Shown here piece by piece: positions 1 to 5,703 of a stretch of DNA of 5,709 nucleotides (within the stretch, counting starts at the first letter, position 1; every line of letters starts with the position of its first letter). The notes beneath the pieces were generated by a model that worked only from the letters and a program-made list of their open reading frames with translations, was not told the origin of the DNA and made no database searches. This DNA comes from Deltaproteobacteria bacterium (GTDB lineage Bacteria; Desulfobacterota; Desulfobacteria; Desulfobacterales; JAFDHS01): the NCBI GenBank assembly GCA_019308655.1, contig JAFDHS010000139.1:1-5709 (forward strand), written 5' to 3'. The translations under genes were made by a program, and so were the position numbers.

Positions 1-717
1 TTCAACGTCATCTTCGGCAATGTGACCTTCAATCATTGCGGCTTCCAGTTCTTCAAAGGTTGGCAGTTCCTCCTTGAACTGCCGGGATTCCCTGATGTGT
101 TCGGCCTCGTTATAGTTCGGGCCGATACGTTTAATAACGGCAATGGCATACCCCCACACTTCAAAGCATTTATCAACGCCGGATGATAGTTTTTTCAAGA
201 GGGCTTGCAGGGCTTCCCTGACGGCATCGGCAGGAAACAATTTGATGTACTTGCCGATAAAAGCGGCCGGGTTGAATCGGGTAGGGTACCGATCGATCTG
301 ATTGCAGAGATTTTCAAAACCGGTCGGTGCTGCCGGAGCTTTTAAGATTTGTTGATTTATATAAAAGGAACCAGGGGCTTTTTCACCGAACATTTCAGCG
401 GACATGAACGTTTCGTAGACGGGATGCCAGAGGAAAAAATAATGACAGCTTTGCTTGAAAATGTGTCGTTCGACCAGGCCCGGACGTTCAACTTCGATAA
501 ACCGCTCAAGTTTTTTGATCAAGCGTCTGATTTGCCTGGAGGTACAATCGAGTTCAGCAGCCAGGGTGCTTTGTTTGGGATAACATTTACCATCCATGAA
601 AGCATATTGGTTTAAGAGTTTAAGCAGCTTTTTTTCAGTGACGGTCAGGATATCCGGAAAAGCAGGATTGTAAATGATACCCAGATAATTTTCATTAAAT
701 TTTTGGAAAGGGATAAT
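1..717 (-). CDS. Helix-turn-helix protein, phage/plasmid replication-initiator-like; partial, start unresolved
   Basis: This minus-strand frame is open from a TAA at 720-718 to the left edge, so the C-terminus lies outside the window. Counting from codon 717-715, residues about 24-72 form a winged helix-turn-helix: LTVTEKKLL, then CYPKQSTLAAELDCTSRQIR and a following basic helix. This pattern is typical of HTH_36-type proteins such as phage and plasmid replication initiators. A second helical segment (PAAFIGKYIKLFPADAVREA, about 147-166) resembles the region after the HTH in such proteins. The role is inferred to be DNA binding, perhaps replication initiation. There is no in-frame ATG, GTG or TTG between the stop and the Met at 597-595, and that Met lies inside the HTH and lacks a ribosome binding site. 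The gene is therefore 5'-damaged, or it starts at ATT, ATC or CTG. It begins 18 bases after the stop of the nuclease gene. Confidence 0.62.
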   Translation of the reverse strand, partial: MIPFQKFNENYLGIIYNPAFPDILTVTEKKLLKLLNQYAFMDGKCYPKQSTLAAELDCTSRQIRRLIKKLERFIEVERPGLVERHIFKQSCHYFFLWHPVYETFMSAEMFGEKAPGSFYINQQILKAPAAPTGFENLCNQIDRYPTRFNPAAFIGKYIKLFPADAVREALQALLKKLSSGVDKCFEVWGYAIAVIKRIGPNYNEAEHIRESRQFKEELPTFEELEAAMIEGHIAEDDVE

Positions 718-735
718 TTATTCGTGCCGAGTCCC

Positions 736-1431
736 TTACAGCGATAGCCAAAGGTGTGATACCGTTATCGGGCAAGCTTGGCCACAACTTTCCGGCCACT
801 CAAATTCTCTTTTGTGAGTTGAACGGTAGATCGCATATTCATCAACTGCAGAATGGTTAGTTGTCTTCAGGGCGGCACTCTTTTTGCCGTCATCAAGAAC
901 AGATGCCAGCTTTACAAATGAATAAGGATGCTTTACATATCCGACCATCAGGGCATTTTGCATGGCCCAGGCATAGTCACCGTTAACGAACCGTAACAGC
1001 CCTTTTTTGCAGTAGCAGGACAAAATTGGGTGTTTACCGTCAACGGGTTTACATTCCACAAAGAGGCCATCCTGATCACTGAAAATCGGCAGTTGGTCCC
1101 GTTTTAGATCGAAGAAGATATCAGGCATTTTGTCGGGGTGTTTTTTGTCAACGTTTGTAATCTTAGGTTCACGGCTCACTTTGCCAAACAGGGCACAGTT
1201 GAAGCCATCAACATCACCGTTTTTTCGCAAACGGTTTTCAATGATTTCAACCAGCACCTGAGTAATGGTATCTTCATCTGCGGATTGTAGAAGAAAGCCG
1301 GAAGGTGGGTTTTCTTCAAGTAACTGCCAGGCCCTTTTGATTACCTTGCAAAGAAGCAGGACGATACGCTGTGAGATTGGCGGGTGAGGTAATGTGTAAT
1401 CTATACCTTGGGTAAAAAAACCTACCGCCAT
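736..1431 (-). CDS. PD-(D/E)XK-type restriction endonuclease (putative)
   Basis: This 231-residue protein has the catalytic signature of the PD-(D/E)XK nuclease fold. Pro-Asp at 103-104 is followed about 20 residues later by a hydrophobic strand ending in Glu126-Cys-Lys128 (GLFVECKPVD). An upstream helix with Glu62 and Glu65 could supply a further acidic residue. After the core comes an aromatic-rich helix (GLLRFVNGDYAWAM, 144-157). I infer that it cleaves DNA not protected by the methyltransferase encoded just upstream. The ATG at 1431 overlaps the TGA of the preceding frame by one base (TGATG). It has a good ribosome binding site, AGGGAG at 1443-1438 with 6 bases of spacing, so translation is likely coupled. 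No membrane segment or signal peptide is visible. No key nuclease residue is obviously missing. Other PD-(D/E)XK roles, such as a repair nuclease, are possible, but the operon context favours restriction. Confidence 0.78.
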   Translation of the reverse strand: MAVGFFTQGIDYTLPHPPISQRIVLLLCKVIKRAWQLLEENPPSGFLLQSADEDTITQVLVEIIENRLRKNGDVDGFNCALFGKVSREPKITNVDKKHPDKMPDIFFDLKRDQLPIFSDQDGLFVECKPVDGKHPILSCYCKKGLLRFVNGDYAWAMQNALMVGYVKHPYSFVKLASVLDDGKKSAALKTTNHSAVDEYAIYRSTHKREFEWPESCGQACPITVSHLWLSL

Positions 1432-1874
1432 CAGTTTCTCCCTATGGGGAACGCATCAAGATGATGGCGCAGAATGTCCAGAGCACACAGGCGGGCACGG
1501 GTTAACGTCCAATAACGATATTGGCTAATGACCCCTACGAGCAGCCGCCCCTTTCCGTGAAGAATGACTCGACTACACCCTGTTTTGTCGGCTTCTTCGA
1601 TGATTTGAGAAATCAGTCTTTTTTGTGCCGCCGGCGTCATATTTGCGGAAGTGAATGGCGAATAAACAGCAAAAAAATGCCAGGAAGAAAGAAAATCCTG
1701 CTTCGTAATCTCAAGTTCATCGATCAATACCGTTTCATGGCTAACATCGAAAGATGGGGCGAGTAATCGTTGAAGTTCAGCATAGAACGCATTGCGGTCA
1801 TTTTCCCCTGGGGCACGATTAGCACGATCACGTGCCTCCTTGAAGGGCGCAGCTACTTCAAGCGTATCTTTCAC
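1431..1874 (-). CDS. C-terminal domain of the N6-adenine methyltransferase, separated by a frameshift
   Basis: Read from a GTG at 1874-1872 this gives 147 residues, but it is probably not an independent gene. The same frame is open upstream to 1964, and that stretch reads PWKAINDFIFDLYGLDEYD followed by RQVV, running straight into the KDTLEVAAPFKEARDRA of this ORF. The LYGL(D/T)E...R.V..TLE pattern is typical of the region after the target-recognition domain in large Eco57I-like methylases. The last part (about 105-135, including GRLLVGVISQYRYWTLTRAR) resembles the usual extreme C-terminus of such enzymes, IYIIKPNQxRYWTxSxA. The GTG falls within this conserved-looking stretch and has only a weak AGG before it. 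It could be made by reinitiation 35 bases after the methylase stop, or be silent. Its TGA overlaps the nuclease start. The family assignment is from memory of the family pattern. Confidence 0.6.
   Translation of the reverse strand: MKDTLEVAAPFKEARDRANRAPGENDRNAFYAELQRLLAPSFDVSHETVLIDELEITKQDFLSSWHFFAVYSPFTSANMTPAAQKRLISQIIEEADKTGCSRVILHGKGRLLVGVISQYRYWTLTRARLCALDILRHHLDAFPIGRN
1438..1443 (-). promoter_or_regulatory. Ribosome binding site of the nuclease gene
   Basis: AGGGAG on the minus strand, 6 bases before the ATG at 1431, supports that start and lies inside the end of the preceding frame. The nuclease could therefore be translated even though the methyltransferase frame is broken upstream. 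Confidence 0.7.
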
Positions 1875-1908
1875 AACCTGGCGGTCATACTCATCCAGAC
1901 CGTAGAGA

Positions 1909-4464
1909 TCAAAAATGAAGTCGTTGATTGCCTTCCAAGGTTTTCGGAAGCTGACTGGACAGTTTCACGGCGCGTTGTCGTTGCCGCTTGGATAATACAT
2001 CAATTGTTGGGAACGGAAAATTCTCAAGGTCTGATTTTGTCATAGCCCGTCGCTCCGCTCCCATCCTGGAACAGGTTACCAGAACATGATACCTGAACAA
2101 CTCCGAATGCGTAAGCAGATGAAGAAGGGCAATAGGTGAGACATCAGAAAGGCCATGTGCAGAGAACCCATAATATGACTGGCTGAAGACTATAGCCTCA
2201 TGAAAAAGATACGACTTGACTGAAGTAGAGGAGGCTCCTGGAGATTGCGGCACAATAAGCAGTGGCGGAGTATACAATTCCATGCGCCTTGGCATATGCG
2301 CCTTTGAACGCTTGAACTTAGGCAGTAATGACACATCAACTGAGAACTCTCCATTTGATGGTGGAATAAAATCCGGCAATCCAATCATGAAGCGGGCATC
2401 ACCCTGAACCAACTGTTTGGGCGACAAGTCATATCCTCTTCCCGAGTACTGCCCCTGGCTTTTCCAATACGACTTAACAGTAGGCCACTCCAAGTCATCA
2501 AGTTTACGGACCACTTCCACATCAAGAGCAGTTCCTACCGCCAGCGTTTTCAGCAGCCGTGAATCTTTAACGGCCTTGATAGCAGCTACCGGCTGAGCGG
2601 ATTGATAATCAATACGGATGCGCCCTTTGTCATTCAGACGTCGTTCAAAATGAGGCGTAACAAAATGAAAATGGTGGTTAGCGGCGGGCACACGATTACG
2701 TGCGAAAAAGAGCATGAAAGGCTGATTCATACCCGGCCATACCGCACTATCCGATAGGTTTGATCCATTCAGTATCCCTGTAATTTCAATCCCTTTTAGT
2801 ATCGCATTAAACGCACGGATGCCGGGTTTTGACTGCTTGAGAAAGATTCGCCCAGGCAGTGCCATGGCGATAATACCTTCCGGTTTGGCCCATTGAATCG
2901 ATTTCCACAAAAACGGCAGGTCCGGGTTGTTGTCAGGGTTGCGGTACGTCTGTGCAATATCTTCAAGCCCACGATCTCTAAGAATCTGACGCGTCAACTC
3001 GGTGAATACGTCATTGAGTGCTTTGCTCTCTTGGGTGCCTCCCTTCAGGCGACTCCAGGGTGGATTACCGATGATCATATCGAAACGGCCATTGAAGTCT
3101 TTGGAAAGATCCGAACGTAAGCTGCCCAGCACAAAACCCTTGGCCGCATGTTCTTCAGGTCGTCTGTGATTATGCAGCACTATGCCCTGAAGCGGTGCCG
3201 GGAACCTCAGGCTCTTTGGAGGTCGAGGCGTTCCATTAAGTTCGATGGCGGTAATGTAAAGTGACAATGCTGCCAGCCGCAAGGCGGACTCACTGACATC
3301 AAAACCACAAAGCTGATTGTAGAGAATGGACTGAATCGTCTTGGTGTCAGGTCGCTTACCATCATGTTCCCAGCGGGCGGCAACAAGCTTCCTGAACGCC
3401 AGAACAAGAAAAATCCCGGCGCCGCAACTTGGGTCAAGAATTTGAGCATCTTTCTTTTCGGTGACACCTTCAAATGCATCGTCCACGAGGTAGCGCGCAA
3501 TGTTTTTAGGTGTATAGTAGACACTTGTCTGTTCTCTCTGTTGAGAATCCCATACTTTACTGAAATTTTCATATACTTGACTGAGCACGCCGATGGGGAT
3601 GTGAGCAAAGTCAAGATCGCCCCAATCAATCAGAAGTTGAAAAGCTTCCTTTCCTACATGCTCCCATCCTTCAAGAATGGCTTGCAGATGGAGAAATAAT
3701 TTGCCGTCCGTCTGTTCATTTGCGTGCCTGAATACGTCTCTATAGCCGCTGGAGAACGGAAGCAAATCGCCGTTGAAGGTTTCGTCAAGCCACCGGCATG
3801 TTGCGACGGAGTTCTCAACATTGTGAAAGCAGTCAGCAGGCGATTTTGCTTGTGGACACATGGAATGAAGCTCACGCTGCCGAATTACCCTACGGTCCCA
3901 CAGGAAACGGAAGAACAATGCCCGGCCAAGGAATGAGAGGATATCCAGAGGGTTGAGGTCGTATTTTCCTATAAGAATTTTCGAAGAGCGGGTCATCAGC
4001 TCATGAATTGTCTTGAACACATAGTCAGGAGCTTCAGGCTGGCCTTTCATGGTGAAAACGCCATTCACGAGACCCTGAAAAAACAGCGGAGCTTCTGAAG
4101 ATTCCTGTTTGATGGTCGTTTTGCATCCTTGAGCCAGAACGGAACGGTTCAAGTTGATAGGATACACATTCAATTCACCAGGACTCAGAACGCCGAGATA
4201 TGCTCTCTCTCCCCGGTTAGCCAGAAGGCACTGCAAATCCAAGATTTTTTTGTCGTCAATATTCCGTATCTGATTACCCGATACAATGTAAAGCAGAGGT
4301 CTGGACTGGAATTCGGCAACTGCATCGACTTTCAGGCTCCCGTGACCGGACACTTTCAACAGATCAAGGTAGTCCAAATGCCTGGGAGTCGGTTCGTCGT
4401 CAAATAGTACGACATCGTTACACCCAAAGGCTTTGACTGTGTTTTCAACATTCATGAGCAACAC
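1909..4464 (-). CDS. Gamma-class N6-adenine DNA methyltransferase (Eco57I-like), C-terminally truncated by frameshift
   Basis: This 851-residue protein is predicted to transfer a methyl group from S-adenosylmethionine to adenine N6 within a target sequence. The motif order X, I, II, IV marks the gamma class. Motif X is SVYYTPKNIARYLVDDAF (314-331) and motif I, which binds the cofactor, is DPSCGAG (344-350). Asp389 lies in GFDVSESALRLAAL, and the catalytic motif IV NPPW is at 467-470. Residues 1-300 are an N-terminal region without a visible nuclease motif. About 640-820 is the likely target-recognition domain, ending in ERRAMTKSDLENFPFP. The GTG at 4464 is preferred because AGGA at 4475-4472 lies 7 bases upstream; an ATG at 4455 is the alternative. 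The start overlaps the control gene by 20 bases. The final residues after about 840 (KTLEGNQRLHF) look unlike the family, and the expected continuation is in the next frame. An unbroken protein would be about 1,010 residues. Confidence 0.88.
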   Translation of the reverse strand: MLLMNVENTVKAFGCNDVVLFDDEPTPRHLDYLDLLKVSGHGSLKVDAVAEFQSRPLLYIVSGNQIRNIDDKKILDLQCLLANRGERAYLGVLSPGELNVYPINLNRSVLAQGCKTTIKQESSEAPLFFQGLVNGVFTMKGQPEAPDYVFKTIHELMTRSSKILIGKYDLNPLDILSFLGRALFFRFLWDRRVIRQRELHSMCPQAKSPADCFHNVENSVATCRWLDETFNGDLLPFSSGYRDVFRHANEQTDGKLFLHLQAILEGWEHVGKEAFQLLIDWGDLDFAHIPIGVLSQVYENFSKVWDSQQREQTSVYYTPKNIARYLVDDAFEGVTEKKDAQILDPSCGAGIFLVLAFRKLVAARWEHDGKRPDTKTIQSILYNQLCGFDVSESALRLAALSLYITAIELNGTPRPPKSLRFPAPLQGIVLHNHRRPEEHAAKGFVLGSLRSDLSKDFNGRFDMIIGNPPWSRLKGGTQESKALNDVFTELTRQILRDRGLEDIAQTYRNPDNNPDLPFLWKSIQWAKPEGIIAMALPGRIFLKQSKPGIRAFNAILKGIEITGILNGSNLSDSAVWPGMNQPFMLFFARNRVPAANHHFHFVTPHFERRLNDKGRIRIDYQSAQPVAAIKAVKDSRLLKTLAVGTALDVEVVRKLDDLEWPTVKSYWKSQGQYSGRGYDLSPKQLVQGDARFMIGLPDFIPPSNGEFSVDVSLLPKFKRSKAHMPRRMELYTPPLLIVPQSPGASSTSVKSYLFHEAIVFSQSYYGFSAHGLSDVSPIALLHLLTHSELFRYHVLVTCSRMGAERRAMTKSDLENFPFPTIDVLSKRQRQRAVKLSSQLPKTLEGNQRLHF

Positions 4465-4660
4465 CGATTATTCCTGATTCGTACAACTCCCCGGTAGCGT
4501 CCAAGGAACGACACACGGCATTAAGGCCGCCAAATCCGAAGTGGTTACGTCGTATTTCCGCCTGTGTCGGTGAGTAACCGTTGTCCATCTGCCATGCGAC
4601 AATGAATTCATAAACCTTAGATCGTCTGTCTGTCAGGCTCTTTACGATAGTCTCGCACAT
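4445..4660 (-). CDS. Small LexA-type winged-helix DNA-binding protein, probable control protein of the R-M operon
   Basis: This 71-residue protein consists almost only of a LexA N-terminal-type winged helix. SLTDRRSKVYEFIVAWQMDN spans residues 8-27 and GYSPTQAEIRRNHFGFGGLN residues 28-47, followed by a helix ending at SLDATGEL. The spacing matches the LexA pattern LTxRQ...FI...GxxPT..EI. There is no self-cleaving peptidase domain, so it cannot be a true LexA. I infer a transcriptional regulator of the operon, comparable in role to controller proteins of type II restriction systems although of a different fold family. The methyltransferase start lies inside its 3' end, so the two are translationally linked. 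No good ribosome binding site precedes the ATG at 4660 (only GTGA directly before it), which suggests weak initiation or a near-leaderless transcript. Repeated TACTGT-like half-sites just upstream could be its own operator. Confidence 0.75.
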   Translation of the reverse strand: MCETIVKSLTDRRSKVYEFIVAWQMDNGYSPTQAEIRRNHFGFGGLNAVCRSLDATGELYESGIIGVAHEC

Positions 4661-4668
4661 GTCACTAA

Positions 4669-4702
4669 ATACTGTTTAAATACTATCAATAATACACAGT
4701 AT
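4669..4702 (-). promoter_or_regulatory. Operator-like repeats upstream of the control gene
   Basis: Perfect 7-bp inverted arms ATACTGT (4669-4675) and ACAGTAT (4696-4702) flank a 20-bp spacer. A further near-copy, TACTAT, sits at 4681-4686, exactly 11 bp (one helical turn) after the TACTGT at 4670-4675. The half-site resembles the CTGT/ACAG halves of proteobacterial LexA boxes, in keeping with the LexA-type winged helix encoded just downstream, although the usual 8-bp gap is absent. Autoregulation is an inference. Confidence 0.45.
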
Positions 4703-4715
4703 CCGAAAAAAGCAA
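4689..4715 (-). promoter_or_regulatory. Possible sigma70-type promoter of the R-M operon
   Basis: On the minus strand TTGCTT (4715-4710) and TATTAT (4694-4689) are separated by 15 bases. The -10 matches TATAAT at five of six positions; the -35 is weak and the spacing is short. Transcription would begin near 4681, leaving a leader of about 20 bases before the ATG at 4660. The inverted repeats overlap the -10 box, as expected for a repressible promoter. Confidence 0.35.
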
Positions 4716-4813
4716 GACATGAATTCTCGTGAATAGGGTCAAACCTTTATTATTGACTAAGCAATTTCTCATACTTTGGGAAAGCCGGGCTGCTGATTAA
4801 AAGATACTGTAAA

Positions 4814-4850
4814 CTATCTTATGGTCTGGTGAAACTCTAATTTAATATGC
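4814..4850 (-). pseudogene. Detached 3' end of vapC
   Basis: If the inserted element at 4857-5125 and one copy of the duplicated TTTTGA are removed, the vapC frame continues through TAT CAA AAG into this stretch. It adds KHIKLEFHQTIR and ends at TAG (4816-4814). The join gives ...DFKLYQKHIKLEF..., which looks like a normal VapC ending (D-F-x-x-Y-x-K-H-hydrophobic). The intact toxin would have been 135 residues. The stretch is now on the far side of the element and is not translated as part of VapC. Confidence 0.68.
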
Positions 4851-4869
4851 TTTTGACTGACATTGAGCA
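4851..4869. repeat. Left target duplication plus left terminal inverted repeat of the MITE
   Basis: TTTTGA (4851-4856) directly abuts CTGACATTGAGCA (4857-4869). Both have exact partners at the right end, 5126-5131 (direct) and 5113-5125 (inverted). Confidence 0.78.
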
Positions 4870-5125
4870 GGTCAGTTTTGGTTTTTTTATTTAAAATGGC
4901 ACGAATTTTTATTTCAAATAAAAACAAATAGTTAGTCAAATTGATAATATGCTTTAAAAATTTGTATTTCTGATCGCTAAATTCCAAACAATGACATCTG
5001 CCTTGGGCATAAAATTATCAAAATTTAAAAAATTGCTTTAAATTCGTAATCTGTTGAAATTAAAGTAAATCAAAAATTATGCCAAGTAAATAAAATTTCA
5101 GACAAAGTAGGTTGCTCAATGTCAG
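4857..5125. mobile_element. MITE-like non-autonomous insertion, 269 bp
   Basis: The ends are a perfect 13-bp inverted repeat: CTGACATTGAGCA at 4857-4869 and its reverse complement TGCTCAATGTCAG at 5113-5125. Immediately outside lies an exact 6-bp direct repeat, TTTTGA, at 4851-4856 and 5126-5131, as expected for a target-site duplication. The interior is very AT-rich and has no convincing ORF, so the element would depend on a transposase elsewhere. Subterminal imperfect inverted repeats lie about 32 and 34 bp in from the two ends. I cannot assign an IS family. Its insertion replaced the vapC terminus, since the C-TGA of the right end supplies the present last codon base and stop. Confidence 0.8.
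4889..5091. repeat. Subterminal imperfect inverted repeat inside the MITE
   Basis: The 26 bases at 4889-4914 (ATTTA..TGGCA..AATTTTT.ATTT) align with the reverse complement of 5067-5091 (ATTTA..TGGCA..AATTTTT.ATTT), with about 21 matches and three or four one-base gaps. The arms begin 32 and 34 bases from the element ends. A third related stretch (TTGGGCATAAAATT) lies at 5004-5017. A separate AT palindrome, TTTTTATTT-C-AAATAAAAA, sits at 4906-4924. Low complexity inflates the similarity, so this is only moderately supported. Confidence 0.42.
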
Positions 5126-5131
5126 TTTTGA
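5113..5131. repeat. Right terminal inverted repeat of the MITE plus right target duplication
   Basis: TGCTCAATGTCAG (5113-5125) is the exact reverse complement of the left end and is followed by TTTTGA (5126-5131). The vapC stop codon (5124-5122) lies within this terminal repeat, so the stop belongs to the inserted element. Confidence 0.78.
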
Positions 5132-5496
5132 TATAATTTAAAATCATTATCTTTCGTAAAAACAGGCAGCCCATGACGGACCGCAACGGCACAAATTAAA
5201 AAATCCGTATTTGATCCTTGAATACCCTTTCTCCGGCACAGATTGAATAACCTGGCCGCGCACTCATAATCGTCGCTTGTTAAGTGAAGATCAGGAAAAG
5301 CTCTAAGGACTTCACGGAGCTTTTCAAATTGAGCATCTGATTTAATACCGGATAAAATTTCCTGGCGTATCGGGCCGATCATTTGAACCCTGTACTCGTT
5401 TACAAGCTCCTGCAATTCATCTACGGCCGGATCGGGACGATTATGATTCCGACGAAGTGCTAAAGACCAAATACAAGTATCAACCAAAATTTTCAC
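5122..5496 (-). CDS. vapC: VapC toxin, PIN-domain ribonuclease, C-terminus replaced by MITE insertion
   Basis: This 124-residue PIN-domain protein is the toxin of a type II toxin-antitoxin pair. VapC toxins are metal-dependent endoribonucleases, often acting on tRNA or rRNA. The acidic residues expected in the active site are present: Asp6 (ILVDTCIW), Glu46 (RQEIL), Asp98 (NTDFLICAVA) and Asp116 or Asp118 (TKDNDF). The GTG at 5496 overlaps the vapB stop in a GTGA arrangement, and no strong ribosome binding site is visible, so translation is coupled to the antitoxin. The last codon and stop come from the right end of the inserted element. About 12 native residues (KHIKLEFHQTIR) are displaced to 4850-4817. 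All catalytic residues lie before the break, so activity may survive, but loss of the terminal strand could affect folding or dimerisation. Confidence 0.92.
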   Translation of the reverse strand: MKILVDTCIWSLALRRNHNRPDPAVDELQELVNEYRVQMIGPIRQEILSGIKSDAQFEKLREVLRAFPDLHLTSDDYECAARLFNLCRRKGIQGSNTDFLICAVAVRHGLPVFTKDNDFKLYQN

Positions 5497-5693
5497 GGGA
5501 TCTTACGCTGCTCCTTGTAATTAAAATCGGAATCATAGTCAATTTTAGCGAATAACTTTATGATTTCAAGTTGTTTTCGTCGCTGGATGTATTCTTTAAG
5601 CGCTTCGGTAACAACCGACTTTTTGGTTTTATGCCCGCCGATCTTTTTAGCTTCTTCAATCAAAGAATCGTCAATTGCCAAATTTGTAGCCAT
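5493..5693 (-). CDS. vapB: VapB antitoxin
   Basis: This 66-residue protein closely fits the common VapB antitoxin family. The N-terminal part, MATNLAIDDSLIEEAKKIGG followed by HKTKKSVVTEALKEYIQRRK, is a ribbon-helix-helix DNA-binding region. The C-terminal part (about 41-66, including LFAKIDYDSDF) is the usual segment that wraps around and blocks the VapC toxin. It is expected to neutralise VapC and, as a VapBC complex, repress its own promoter, which lies beyond the right edge. The ATG at 5693 is supported by a strong ribosome binding site. The gene overlaps vapC by 4 bases. It appears intact. Confidence 0.93.
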   Translation of the reverse strand: MATNLAIDDSLIEEAKKIGGHKTKKSVVTEALKEYIQRRKQLEIIKLFAKIDYDSDFNYKEQRKIP

Positions 5694-5703
5694 GATTATA
5701 CAT

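Noticed and set aside
349..615. Plus-strand open frame of 88 codons near the left end.
   Set aside because: It lies antisense to the helix-turn-helix frame, which has clear family features; the plus-strand product has no recognisable motif and no ribosome binding site.
1521..2045. Two plus-strand open frames of 81 and 91 codons.
   Set aside because: They are antisense shadows of the methyltransferase C-terminal domain and methyltransferase end, with no motif of their own.
1909..2860. A nuclease domain fused to the methyltransferase, as in type IIG enzymes.
   Set aside because: I saw no PD-(D/E)XK signature in the methyltransferase; the N-terminal EFQSRPLLYIVSG segment lacks the D...ExK spacing, while the separate 231-residue protein has it.
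3207..3629. A 140-codon minus-strand frame inside the methyltransferase gene.
   Set aside because: It overlaps motifs X, I and II of the methyltransferase in another frame and has a low-complexity, unstructured-looking product.
4856..4888. ACTGAC-9 bases-GTCAGT followed by a T-rich run, resembling a rho-independent terminator on the plus strand.
   Set aside because: No plus-strand gene precedes it, the stem is only six pairs, and one arm is the terminal repeat of the MITE.
4906..4924. AT palindrome TTTTTATTT-C-AAATAAAAA as a terminator for vapBC.
   Set aside because: The stem has no G or C and almost no loop, so it is unlikely to form a useful RNA hairpin.
4661..5121. CRISPR array, tRNA or riboswitch in the long non-coding stretch.
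   Set aside because: No regularly spaced repeats and no tRNA-like cloverleaf arms are visible; the stretch is explained by the promoter region, the detached vapC end and the MITE.
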